This document shows positions 23,978 through 35,902 of a DNA stretch of 64,000 bases, piece by piece. The stretch lies in assembly GCA_029959085.1 (NCBI GenBank), contig JARWIR010000016.1:20221499-20285498 (forward strand). Direction: 5' to 3'. The notes beneath the pieces are model-generated. The model was not told the origin of the DNA, did not search any database, and was given only the letters and a program-made list of their open reading frames with translations. Each line of letters begins with the position of its first letter. The first letter of the stretch is position 1. The translations under genes and the position numbers were made by a program. This stretch comes from Nemophila menziesii. Taxonomy: Eukaryota > Streptophyta > Magnoliopsida > Boraginales > Hydrophyllaceae.

Positions 23978-23993
23978 TTAATTTGATACAAAA
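23904..23993. repeat. AT/GT microsatellite bounded by a 19-bp perfect inverted repeat
   Basis: TTTTGTATCAAATTAACCA (23904-23922) is the exact reverse complement of 23975-23993. Between them are (AT)n and then (GT)n. The whole block is 90 bp and could fold into a hairpin. Confidence 0.8.
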
Positions 23994-24197
23994 GCAACCC
24001 AAAAAGTATTATAACTTTATAACAACCCTTATTAGTATTGACAAGCCTTCGAAGGCTATACTTTAACACCAAGTTTAAGAATTGGTCTTCGAAATAGTGT
24101 GATAAACGAGAATATTTCATGGAACCACATCAAATTAAAGCAGGTAGCCATTTCATATATGATACTCCCAGAAAAAGGAAATGACGCATGATTAAAG
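23994..24197. other. Short unassigned spacer
   Basis: AT-rich DNA between the microsatellite and the hAT-like element. Nothing recognised. Confidence 0.5.
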
Positions 24198-25049
24198 TAG
24201 GGGTGAGCACAGGGACGGGGTTATCTCGGGTTATGGTTTAGAGTAAGGGTAGGGTAAAAAAATCGGGTCTAGGTTTTTTCTAGGGTAAGGGTAGGGTAAA
24301 CCTTTACCTAGCCCTCGGATTATCCACACACGGGTTTACTCCGGGTTACCTCGGGTTTACCCAAGGGTAACATATTAGAGTATTAATTTTTTTATTAAAA
24401 TAAATACATGTGAGATAACTATTACAAAACAATAATTATTAACACACTTTATCCTATGATTACATAAAAGCAAAGAATATAGTATTCTGCAACACAACCA
24501 GAAATAATTCAAAGAATCCACAAATTCTCATTAATGAAACAAAGATTGAAACATCAACATATCCAAGTGACAGCCCCATCTGTCCCATGTTGTTCATCAC
24601 AGAATTATTGCAATTAATCAAAGTTTCCAAGTCCTAACATTAATAGAAATGTCTCAATTAAAAAAATTATCAATAAAATAACCAAAAAATAAACATGAAA
24701 AAAGAGTTTTTTTTCTCACAAATAAACACCCCGCATGGATATGGAAAAAAACTAATTAGACAAATTTAAATATATGATAATATAAAATTAAATCTAAAAA
24801 AAATTAATTAATATAGATACAATAGTTATAGAAAATAAGACTATAGAGAATTTCCTTAGTAAAAATGGTGATATATCACCCTATACAAATAACTCATTCA
24901 TATATATCGTCTAAAACCCTTAATTTTGATATAAACATTCAACCCTGACAAAAAAAACTTTCAAAATGAGGGATGTAGATGGAGTAGTGTTAGGGTTTGT
25001 TCATCTCTAAGGATAAAAGAAATAAAACATACGTGATAGCTAAAAAAAC

Positions 25050-25107
<58 letters not shown>

Positions 25108-25275
25108 TATTTTTGTTTAAGTTGTCGGGACAACTGGTTGACCCGAGGGTATTCTAGAAATAGGAAACCCAAGGTATTTTAGCCGGGTTTTAAAAATTAG
25201 AAGGGAGGCCTAAGTTATTTTTGGGCCAATGATAAAAATATCTATTTTACTCTCAAAACATATCCAAGTTGGATC

Positions 25276-25341
<66 letters not shown>

Positions 25342-25544
25342 TATTTTTGTTTAAGTTGTCGGGACAACTGGTTGACCCGAGGGTATTCTAGAAATAGGAA
25401 ACCCAAGGTATTTTAGCCGGGTTTTAAAAATTAGAAGGGAGGCCTAAGTTATTTTTGGGCCAATGATAAAAATATCTATTTTACTCTCAAAACATATCCA
25501 AGTTGGATCGGGTTTATCAGATGGATTGGTCTTATTCACCCCTA
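24198..25544. mobile_element. hAT-like non-autonomous element, 1347 bp
   Basis: Termini TAGGGGTGAGCA (24198) and TTCACCCCTA (ending 25544) are inverted. Flanks GATTAAAG (24190-24197) and GTTTAAAG (25545-25552) match at 7 of 8 positions, the target-site length typical of hAT elements. No transposase is encoded. The inside contains CGGGTT-rich repeats near the left end and a 233-bp tandem duplication at the right. Confidence 0.7.
25052..25517. repeat. Tandem duplication (period about 233 bp) with two long TA microsatellites
   Basis: Each unit starts with a long (TA)n run (about 25052 and 25281). It continues TTATTTTTGTTTAAGTTG (25108 and 25341) and ends at GGATCGGGTTTAT. The units look identical by eye outside the TA tract, so the duplication or its homogenisation is recent. 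Confidence 0.85.
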
Positions 25545-25883
25545 GTTTAAAGTTACTCTTTTCTCCAACGACCGAAATAAAAAGTATACCCTTCACATGT
25601 GTCTCGCTCATACATTCAAACAAAACATTCAGTTAACAAAATCTGCAACAAGGCAACAAAAACGTTCCAAAAGTAGTTTAAAGTATTGAAATAAAAGCAA
25701 CATTTTATGGATTTTTATTAGCCGTTTTAAAATGGATAAACATGCAATGTATTATAAGTAGCTACTAGACGCATTATTTTTCATGTTCGAACTCAACTTT
25801 CTATCTTTCTTTATATATCTTAGTTAACAAAGGAAGTTGAAAGTTATAATAAAGAAAAGCATACGGAGAAGATATTTGGAAAG

Positions 25884-28270
25884 ATGGTGTGGGGTTTAGA
25901 TTCAAGGTTATGTTTTATTATAATATCTTTGATGTTTGTTAAATGTTCAATTAGCGTCAAAGGCGAGGCACAAGTATCGGCTATGTTCGTGTTCGGAGAT
26001 TCGCTGGTTGATAATGGGAACAACAACTACCTTAGCTCCATCGCTAAAGCAAACTATTATCCATATGGAATAGATGATAGAGGCCCAAGTGGTCGATTTT
26101 CTAATGGAAGAACATTTATTGACTATCTAGGTAAATCATTTATATTCATTGTCAACATAAATAATTGTTTTTGTTATGGTCGGTTACTTTTAATTACTAA
26201 AAGAAATTAAAGTTATCAATAATTAGCATGATTTCTAAACATAATCAGTATCAACTTTTATTGTTCTCAATTCTCATTCCTTGAACTAGAATGTAGCCGT
26301 GCAGGCATGCGTGCTTGTCTTAGAAGATTGTTCTTATTCTTTAAAGGATCTAATCATAGGGCCTAGGCCATTTTTAGTGTATTACTAATATCTATATTAA
26401 GAAAGAATCTGTTTACGAGTTAATAAATTTCAAAAATCATAATTATACTTGATATTTTATCATTTTGTTTAATTTCAGGAGCATGGTTAGGAATTCCTGC
26501 TCCTCCACCCTATGCTAATCCCACAACGACTGGGGTTAGAATTCTTGGTGGAGTTAACTACGCTTCTGCAGCTGGTGGCATCCTCGATGAATCTGGACAA
26601 CATTACGTAAGTACCATTCATATATACATGGGTACATGTTTTTTTAAGCCATTAAACTATTAAATAAGTACGGTTAAGATCGCTTCATGAACAAATTTTT
26701 TTTTTTTTTTTTTTTTTTGGTTACATAGGAGAGCCACTTTGGACTCGGAGTCATTGACTCGGTTCGAACCTGCACCACTAGATTGGTAGACCAAGACTCT
26801 GGCCATTGAGCTAATCCCATTTCCATTGAACCATTAGTATATTTCCGGGAGTCAAACCAAACACTCAAGGGCTTTTTATATAATTTTTTTTTAGAGAAAA
26901 TCAAATTAGTAATATAAAATAAGGAAAAGTAATAACATTATAATTATAACAAACAAATAAATAAAAATTTAAAACAACATAAAATTATATCAATATAATG
27001 AACCACTCCTACGGTTCAAACTTACCTATTACAAAAGAGAATCCTACCGACCCAACAAACTAACACTATTATTAGTGTTTACTCAATGAACTGAACCTTT
27101 TAAACATTTGCATATATAATCTAGATGATATAACTTTTACAAACATCTTAAAAATGGGGGCTCGAAAAGTGACCTCTTCAGCCTACTCCTAGGACTCAAG
27201 CATTCTTTAGTTACATGTATATGGAACGGTATACAATATACAAATCAATTACTCATTTATTTATGTTACGCCTAACTAAATCGATTTGGAACCAATTGAT
27301 AAACTAATGGTTCGTTTGAAGCATCTGTTAATCCACACAAAACTGCTGCAATAGTTTAGCGACCCAGAAATTAAACATATATATACCCCCTATATATTTC
27401 CAAAGAGGGTATAATATATAGTAATTGATAAATCTGATGGAAGATTAACTCATGATTTTTAAACAAATGCAGGGGCAACGATTTCCATTGAGCCAACAGG
27501 TGCTAAATTTTGAAACAACGTTAAGCCAATTAAGAATGATGATGAGCAGCCAAAATCTAAATCGTTACCTATCAAAATCCATAGCAGTTTTGGTATTTGG
27601 TAGCAATGACTATGTCAACAACTATCTTCTACCTAATATGTATCCTTCACAATACAATTACAACTCTACAGACTTCGCAAATCTTCTACTAAATCGATAT
27701 GCCCGACAACTTGTAGCACTATACAGTGTAGGGTTAAGAAAGTTTGTAATCGCAGGTTTAGGACCACTTGGGTGTATACCAAATCAACTAGCTACTGGTA
27801 AAGCTCAACCAGGTAGATGTGTTGACTCGGTGAACCAAATGCTTGGTGCGTTTAACCAAGGGTTAATTAAACTAGTCGATAATTTAAACAGTGGATCACA
27901 TCCTGGTGCCGTGTTTGTGTACGGTAATACATACGGTGCCATAGGTGATATGTTAAATAACCTGCCTAAATATGGTAAGAGATTAAATTATATGGTTTTA
28001 TTTCTTCTTTCTTTATGTAATGTTTTAAACATTTGTGTGGTAGGTTTTAGTGTATGGGACAGAGCATGTTGTGGGGTTGGAAGAAATCAAGGAGCAGTAA
28101 CATGTCTACCTTACTTAACACCATGTGGAAACAGAAATCAATATATCTTTTGGGATGCTTTTCATCCTACACAAGCTGTAGATGCTATTTTAGCACAAAG
28201 AGCCTACTCTGGTCCACCTTCAGATGTTCATCCCATCAATGTTCAACAATTGGCTTCAATTAATATTTAA
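25884..28270 (+). CDS. GDSL esterase/lipase, 4 exons, 367 aa
   Basis: Secreted SGNH-family hydrolase that cleaves ester bonds of lipids or acylated substrates; the natural substrate is not predictable. Exons: 25884-26130, 26479-26606, 27473-27974, 28044-28270. All introns are GT-AG and the phases agree (1104 coding bases). A hydrophobic N-terminus (CFIIISLMFV) forms a signal peptide of roughly 28 residues. Block I is FVFGDSLVDNGNN with the catalytic Ser; the Gly block is GRFSNGRT; block III is FGSNDYVNNY; block V is FWDAFHPT with the Asp-His pair. The length is normal for the plant family. A TATA-like TTATATAT lies near 25811. Intron 2 (866 bp) contains a reverse-oriented SINE. The gene appears intact. 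It converges with the aquaporin gene; their stops are about 290 bp apart. Confidence 0.93.
26696..26820 (-). mobile_element. tRNA-derived SINE in intron 2 of the GDSL gene
   Basis: Minus-strand orientation. The T run at 26696-26718 is the poly(A) tail. GGTTCGAACC (26761-26770) is a perfect RNA polymerase III B box. TTAGCTCAATGGCC (26801-26814, reverse strand) is an A box at tRNA-like spacing. About 125 bp long; the target duplication is unclear. Confidence 0.75.
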
Positions 28271-28562
28271 GTTTTTATATTGTAAACTCTCTAGAGTGTC
28301 TATGCTCATGTTTTCATCTACTTTATTTCCTATATATATGGAATTAAAATAAGTGTTATTGTACCATATATATAATCCTAAGCTTTGATTAAATACTCCA
28401 CTACTCTTCCATGTTGTTAGCAGAAATTTTTTTAGAGAGAAATTTATTCTAAAGCAATTATTGATGCATATGAGATATAAATAGGTGTTTTGTTTATACA
28501 CTTAAAAACTATTGGATAGTTTGTAATTAATACTTAGAAAGAAATGCATTTGTTTATAGCTT

Positions 28563-29792
28563 TCAAGCCTTCTTAGCCTTGTTTGTTTCCTTCTTAGTAT
28601 CCTTCTTCACCTTAGTAATCTCCTTCTTGGGCTTCTTCTCTTTCTTTGCCTTTCCTGGGCCTGGAGGTGGAAATACAGCCCGGAAAACCCAAGCAGACAA
28701 TATTGCTCCAATAAATGGACCTATCCAATAAACATAAAACTGCTCCCATGTACTATGCATATTTCTTACGTATGCCCAACCAAATGCCTATAATTCACAA
28801 ACATAATTATATACAGTTTTATGGTTCAAATTTGGGAGTCTTTGTAGAGTGATATACTTACATTAGCAGGATTCATGGAAGGTCCGGTATAACTCGAACC
28901 AGTTATGACAAAAGCTACAGTGCTCATTGCTATTAACCAATTCTTTAGAAATTTACTATTGGGACCCCTGAGTACAATAAGAAGGACAAAGAATGTGATC
29001 CCGAAGGTTAAAACACCCTCTGCTATAGCTCCTGTGTGTACATCTACTTTCAAAGATGGTCCTCCAAGCATATGTTTGTACTGTATTGGCATAAGTTTCA
29101 CTATCGCTAATGCACCACCTACCGCTCCCAAAGCCTACAAATAACACACATAAGTATATTCATTATGGTAGGCCAAATATATAATGTGCAAAGTATCCCT
29201 AATAGTTGAGAAAACAGTTCATAGCTACACATATAAAGGGGTTTCATCCTATATTTTTCTCTGCATTTGTCAAAAAAATAATATTTTAATCCGTAAAGTA
29301 AATGATGTATCCACCCTGATCAACTTTAATTTCTAGCGAGATGGAGAGGAATATTAATCAATCTAAGTCAATATATTTAATATAAGACATAATATTTCTA
29401 CCTAACAAAATTTTCTCTTTGATATGATATATGGTAAAATTTAAGTATTGAAAATGAATTGGAGAATAGTACGATGTAATGAGAGTAACCTGAGCAGGGA
29501 AACGAACGGCGGCGGAAAGAAGGGAAAAGGAATCAGATCCAACACCAACGGCATAAAAGGCGGCGGTAGCTGTTGGATTAAAGTTAGCGCCACCTAAAAA
29601 ATCACCAATGAAGCCAAAAATAAACAAGAGAGTGAAAATAATGGAAGTGGTGATGAAAAGAGAAGCCATCTTGATATGAAGAACGCCAATGGAAGAAGCT
29701 ACAAATGAAGTCATCGCTCCAATAGCTGAAGCACAGAAAACCCACATGAAAGTCATTAATCCATCGGCGATTGCTTCTTTGATCACACTCAT
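28563..29792 (-). CDS. SIP1-type aquaporin (small basic intrinsic protein), 3 exons, 266 aa
   Basis: Membrane channel of the MIP family. Plant SIPs are known as endoplasmic-reticulum water channels. Exons on the minus strand: 29792-29490, 29134-28862, 28787-28563. Introns are GT-AG and phase 0, giving 801 coding bases. The first pore motif is NPT (in GGANFNPTATAAFY) rather than NPA, a hallmark of SIP1 proteins. The second is a normal NPA (TGPSMNPANAFGWAY). Six membrane segments can be traced, for example GLMTFMWVFCASAIGAM, IIFTLLFIFGFIGDFL, FGITFFVLLIVL and FYVYWIGPFIGAILSAW. The C-terminus is a long lysine-rich tail (PGKAKKEKKPKKEITKVKK and onward), basic as in the family and somewhat long. 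The gene appears intact. Confidence 0.93.
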
Positions 29793-31985
29793 CTTTCTCT
29801 CTTTCTATCTATTTCCCTCTCTATGGGTTTAGGTATTGCTCTTGATTTGCTATGTGCTTCTGCTACGACTGGGTTGTGAAAGCGGGAGTGATATGGATGA
29901 GTCACCTACTCCCAATGCACGATTGAATGATTGGTCAATTGTTTACGCTTTATTTTGTATAATTTAAAAAATATTCTACCTAACCATTTGCTCCTGATCT
30001 GTTTATATTTTTATACGAATCCATGATGTTTATCTTTTGACCCTTATCTTTCGCTAATTGAACATTATTATTTTTTATTTTTTTCCAAATCTAATTGAAC
30101 ATTATCTTGTTCCTTACAAATATTGTGTTGCGTTACGTTTCATTATTTACCATTTTCATTAGGGTATTACTATTATTTACTTTCTTTGTTATTTGTCCTT
30201 ATCATAATGTATGAATTATTTTTTAAAGGAAAGGAATGAAAATATTAATGAGAATATAATACTTTTTATTTAGGTTTGGATTTAGATTTTATTAAAAGGA
30301 AAAGTTAACCAATGATAAAAAAATTATTAACTTAAACCAGTTGGGTCAACTGGCCAGTGCCTTAATTATCTTTTTAGACCGTACAGGTTTGAACCGTGTC
30401 AATGATATCGAGTCTAAAAATAATTTTCCCATGTAACAAAAAAATCATTAACTTTTAAAAACTTTACCTTTTAATTTGGATTGTTGTAAAAAAGAATAAA
30501 ACATTAAAAGATTAAAATGTTTTTCTCATGATATTTTTGTTTTATTTTTACTAAAATGATAAGGTTTTCTTTCGTTTACATAAATACAATATAATTTTTT
30601 TTTCTTGAAGAAGATCTTACGGTTTCTTTAACATTTAAAGGTTGTAAAGTAAGAGGTATAAGGTTTGAATCTTTTCTCTAAACATGGATAACTAGTTCAA
30701 ATTTAGTTGGTTATATATGAGACGGCGTACATATTTTCATAAAATTAGTCGAGATGCGCGTAAATTGACCCAGAGCACCACAAAATTCCTTTCTTTTCTT
30801 CTTTCTTATTATTTTCTTTTGTCTTATTTTTTTAATCCAAGCAATGCTTAAAAAATGTCATAGTAAGATCGATAATTAATCTAATGGTTAGGTTACTCTA
30901 CAGTGACCAAAAAATCATGTGATCGAATATTACTCGGGTCAAAATAGCTCTAAGTACAATGTGACTCTCTGATATATAAAAAAGATGTCATACAACAGAT
31001 ATGGTACATATGTCATTTCCATATACATGTAGTAGAATTGTTTCTCACCGTACGTACGTATATGATAGTTTGATATGTGAAACACGCATATACAACGAAA
31101 CTTAAAAATGGAAAAAATTGACAAATATATACATAGTCTTTTTTGTCGTAAATTGCATTTATAAAATACTGTACAAGTACGAAAAAAGGTACAAGTGGTG
31201 CACAATGGTAACCTATCCCGAGGCGAGAGATACTACCCTATATTTAACAAATCACCTTCTAACAAAACCTGACGTCTAGTTGATAAGGCAATGACATTTG
31301 TCCTGACGTTAAAATTTCTAAGGATATGGTAGATTGACATTGGAGCGCAACATTGTGCCAAAATCTCAATCTTATGAAGATTTGTGCGGATCTTTCAGCT
31401 GGTTATTTATGACAGCTCGATTTCTTGAATGACTTTTGGTTGTCTGAGAAAATTATTTTTTCCACCTTTAAACTGTTCACAAAGCTCGGTTTCTTGTAAC
31501 ACTACACATGTCATTCCTTTCAACGGTGCATTTCATTGCATTGTTTACTTGTGAGTAAGAGATAAAGGACCTTCTTTATGGATCTCTACAATACTCAAAC
31601 ATATATGTTCCTAAATGTGTTCAAACAACACATCGCATAAAAATGAGATGTCCACCTGTGTTTGTATGTTGGTTGTGTGTTGGATCGTGCCAATGTTGTG
31701 GTGTGATCATGTTTCTATAGTCATTGATCTTCAAATCATCATCTTTTTTGTTGCTTGTATGATTGTGTCTAAGTTTGCGGTATCTATCTCATGAAATGCC
31801 TTCATCTTTGCTTCCAAATATTTCTCAATGTTAATAACGCAAAGGATCGAACAACCCTGTTGTCCCACCTCCTCCCTCTTGTTTTTATATGCATTAACAA
31901 TATTGATTACCCAATATCCCTAAAAAATTTCAGAGTTCATATTTATTTATACCTGCAATGACATCTAATCCTATACTTGAATATT
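29793..31985. other. Intergenic region with SINE relics
   Basis: The aquaporin promoter lies at the left edge. Beyond it the DNA is AT-rich with no convincing gene. One SINE-like unit is at 30333-30447, and weaker tRNA-like relics lie near 30636-30715 and 30868-30960. 31200-31985 was not recognised. Confidence 0.5.
30333..30447 (+). mobile_element. SINE-like relic, plus strand
   Basis: An A-box-like region (GGGTCAACTGGCCAG) is followed by a B box AGGTTTGAACCGT at 30385-30397. The 3' end, CCCATGTAACAAAAAAA, resembles the tail of the SINE in the GDSL gene (CTCCTATGTAACC followed by poly(A)). Probably the same or a related family. Confidence 0.55.
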
Positions 31986-31989
31986 GATT

Positions 31990-32720
31990 GAAGAAAAGAG
32001 AAGTTGGTAGTCCACTACTGATAAGCCAAAATTAATTGTCGATACTAGCTCGATCCTAAGATAAATTGAAGGGCTAGGCCTGAGGTGTTTCAGGTCTCGA
32101 GAGGAACGAAACATATGTCTACCAAAGGGGGAGGAATGTCAAACTCTCCTAAGGGTAGATATATCAAGGAGATCATGGATACCTGGGGTTACATTTAAGG
32201 AGAGTTGATCGTTAAAGAGGTCATTATAGTTCAGGTCCCACAATGGCCTAAGTTAGGCACTCTTCATTGCCTAAAGTCGTTCACCACGCCTACTGAACGC
32301 ACTTACAAAACCTATAAATACCTTATTCTGCGGCAGAATTCGATACACTCTTCTTTATCTAAAAATAGTTATATCTATTATATAGCCAAAAAAATGTCCA
32401 TAAGCTCCTCAGGTCATAACAGTACCTGCTAGCAAAAATGCTTATGTTAAGTGTCGAGGTGACATCAGGAGTGCACCTCCTTTTGGTTGTGATCTAATGT
32501 CTAGTTCGGTATGCCTCGGGGAGGTTAATATATAGCTTCATGATGGTGATCGATAGAAAGGCACGCTTCTCTCATCAATATTCACCGTTCTCTTTTAACG
32601 GCACTTATCTTTCTCTATCTCTTTGGTTGTGGTCTCAGTTCAATCTATCAGGCAAATAGATTAGTAAGAGGTATGATTTATGTTCTATCAATTAGCACCA
32701 TTTTGTGTGAACGAGTGTTG
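31990..32720 (+). repeat. LTR and primer-site remnant of another LTR retrotransposon
   Basis: Includes a TATA-like CCTATAAATACC near 32310 and the sequence GCGGCAGAATTCGATAC. It ends with GTGTGAACGAG near 32715, resembling the primer-site and leader region of plant gypsy elements. The remnant at 54870-55565 has the same order of motifs (GTGGCAGAATTCGGTAC, then GCACCTCCTTTTGGT, then GTGGGAACGAG). No coding region remains. Confidence 0.5.
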
Positions 32721-34168
32721 GCATATAGTTCCTCTTATAGGTTATTTTCATATGACAAAATTTTATTTAATCACATGATTAATCTTACCTAAAAATGACT
32801 TATCTACTTTAGATAACTTCACCAAAAACATCTTGAATTTTTCTATCTATACCCTTTTGACTTGAAGAATTACATCTTCGATCTTGACATTAATTCTTCT
32901 ACTTCCATATGATTATATGTGCTTAAAAATTCCTTGAATATATTTAATAATAATTCATACACATCACACACTCATGAGTTGGAAAACCTGTTTAACTCAC
33001 AACTCGCACTTAGGAGAAATTTGTGCACAAAGATGAACTCAACTACTTTTCATATACACGAATAGTTAATCTCTTCAAATGACTTTTCAATCAAAATGTT
33101 CATCTTGCTCCTACTTGACAAAATCCATTGTTTTCATTGACACATTCTAATGTGTAATTGCTTGCTTGTATTGAGTTGTACTAATACCATATTGTAGCAT
33201 TTCTCCTCTTGCAACTCATGGATTAAGAAGCCAAGAAAATGAATTACTATATGTTGCTCAAATCAGGTAAAATGACATTTTGTTTTTAAAACGGTTATCA
33301 GGTTTAAGGTTAATATGGCATAACTTTTTTGTTTGAAGCCGTGCAAAATTAGAACAAATCGACCATCTTGTAACATTCTGGCCGGCATATCTTCCTAAAG
33401 CAGATACTCGTTTTTAGGCCAAAAATAGTGTGACGTTTTCCACTTCAAACGATGTCGTTTTAAGAGCCTCGAACTTTCCAACCGTTGAAGAAATGACGCC
33501 ACATGTATTAGAGTTGCTAAGGGGAAAACGAATACCCGTTTGTCCTAAAACGATATGACGTTTTTGCTCTTTTTTTAATCACATTCAAAGAGCCATTGGA
33601 ACTCAATTTACACTATATATATTGCCTCCTTGCATCACAAAACTTACCTTTTGGAGCATTAGTTCAACCATACATTATCCTACACTTCAAGAGATATCCA
33701 CAACCTTGATGTTGTTGTTTCATAGCAAAAATCAAGTATTGTAGATTGTTTGTATCCTCCTCAGAGCCACCATATCAAATTTAAGAGGAAGATCACACAA
33801 TAAAGCTTCGCCATCATATCTACTCAATAAAAGCGATCAATTTATCAAGCTACAATATTCAGATTTAACTCTTATAGGAGATTATAGTCTCAATGTTAGA
33901 TTATCTCATTAAAAAGCAATCAAAAATTGGTTCACATTGTATTTATCCAACCACCAAGGGTTTATAACTATTCTTCTTAATTAGAAAATATCCATAGGTA
34001 CTAGAATTTAGAGAAGAGGAATAAGGATTCCTTTTATGGAAGTGATTACTTGTGTGTAGAAGTTCACAAGGGTCCTTGTAATTAGGTTGTGACTAAACCG
34101 TGAGGAGTCTCATCCGGTTGTGACTAGACCGTAAAAAGTCTCATCAGGTTGTGCCTTAACCGGAATAA
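32721..34168. other. Unassigned intergenic DNA
   Basis: No gene recognised. At 34085-34165 the phrase GGTTGTGACTAGACCG is repeated in three variants of about 35 bp, which suggests a decayed tandem repeat or LTR end. Confidence 0.4.
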
Positions 34169-35902
34169 TGATGTATTGTGGTCCGTGATAATATAATTGT
34201 ATCACGAGACATATTTTTGGGGGATTAATGGACCTAATAGAGGGATTATTCCCTAAGATTATATGTTTCTTACTTTCTTGTCTCATTCTGGGGTTTTTAC
34301 TATATTCAGAGTATTTTGTGCTTTAATCGTGTGTTAAGTGTGTAGATTCTTAGGTACATGGTTGACATGGAATCCCAAGAGGAGATAGAAAATTCAAGAA
34401 AGTCAAATCCACGCCTAATTCAAGGCATAGATAGAGTAGGAAGTCAAGGTTAGAGGCATTTGGGAAAGTTTTGGAAAGATGACGTGACTTGTTTCAATCA
34501 TCACAGAAAATTGGAAAGAGATTTTAACTTGGTTTATTTTTATTTGGAAAGATCTTGGTGTTAGTGTCATGTGAGAGGTGACGAGAGTCAATTCGGAGTT
34601 GAGACACAAAAGTTATGGCGATTCTACCACAGTGGCCCAAAGTTGTTCAATATTAGTTAAAAGAGATTGGGCCTTTTGGACCTTCCAAAAGGGACCCATA
34701 TGACTTAAAAACAACCTAGACTCCTATAAATACAATATATTAGCTTGAAAACACACACACAATTCATATCAGAAAGAAGCTAATTACGCCGGGAAGGTAA
34801 GGTTGAGAAGGAGGAAGGGCTTTCAACAACAATTCCACAATTATTGATTATCCGAAGCTCGTTTCACCTATTTCTTTAGATTTTTTTTAGTTTTAATAAT
34901 TAATTTCCTTCATTTAATTACGATCTAAATTTCCATTTCTTGAGAATCTCTATTAAAGGGGTGAATCCTACTTTTTAATTTAAGTCTATTGAATTTGATA
35001 TTGTTTTAATTTAGATAAAGTTGAGTTCTTTTCCATTGACTATGTGCCCGTTTGGGATTGCTTTTCAAAATAATCACTTAAAGTGATTTTAGATCCATAG
35101 CAATATTTTAGACTCTTAAAATCACTTTTAGGAAAAGCACTAGATTAGTGATTATTAAAATAATCACTTAAAGTGATTTTAGATGTCACAATATTTTTTA
35201 ATATTTTTTACAAATAATTTAATTTTAATCAAAAAGCGCTTTTAGTTCCAAAATAATCAATCCCAAACGGGCTCATATGTATATGCTCATACACTATTAC
35301 TCTACTGGACATTTATTGATAGGACTTCGTACTTTAATCTATTAGTTGCAAAACGATCATCCCGAAAAGTGGGTTTAAATACGGACCTAGGACATGGACG
35401 TATGGTGTGTGTTAGTGAACTTGACGGTCTTGACTAGCCACGTAGTCATTAGGGTTTACCCAGTCAATCGTTTGAAAGTATTGTAATGTCACTCTAACGA
35501 AGTCATTAATACCGTAGATAGTAGCCTATCTACCTTGACGGCATTTAGGAAGATGTTAGAATTTTGACTAGTGGAAAATACCGAATTTACCCTTAAAAAA
35601 TAACTTAGATTCATGAACTTTGGTGATTCCCTGGAAAGACTCAATTATACCTCTCATCTACATAACCTTCTTTAGTTATTTTTTAGTTTAAGTTAGTCAA
35701 TCTTTAACTTCAAGTATTTAATTACTTTTTATCACTTACTTTAGTAACTAAACATTCAAAAACCAAATAATAATTAATTTTATTGTTTTAGCAATTACTT
35801 CTACTTTTCTTTTAAACACTTATTCATAACCTTGTAATCCAAGTGGAGACGATATCCTGATTTAATTCTCTATTACTTGGAATGACCTGTACACTTGTGG
35901 TG
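34169..35902 (+). repeat. Athila-type LTR, plus strand, right end cut off
   Basis: Starts TGATGTATTGTGG and continues with an LTR-like order of motifs (CTTAGGTACATGG near 34350, CTCCTATAAATACA near 34721, then CTATTACTTGGAATGACC near 35870). It stops at the reverse-oriented LTR that begins at 35903. A MITE-like element sits inside at 35046-35272. Confidence 0.6.
35046..35272. mobile_element. MITE-like element with GCCCGTTTGGGATTG inverted ends
   Basis: 227 bp. The left end GCCCGTTTGGGATTG and right end CAATCCCAAACGGGC are perfect inverted repeats. The inside repeats AATCACTTAAAGTGATTTTAGAT. Flanks share TATGT, but an exact target duplication is not clear. hAT-like by its termini. Confidence 0.7.

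Noticed and set aside
24997..25182. Open frame rich in alternating Y and I
   Set aside because: Translation of a TA microsatellite.
26674..26904. 76-codon minus-strand frame in the GDSL intron
   Set aside because: It is the SINE with its poly(A) tail read as lysines.
35046..35272. Firm hAT assignment for the GCCCGTTTGGG element
   Set aside because: The inverted ends are clear, but only 5 of 8 flanking bases match, so the superfamily is left open.
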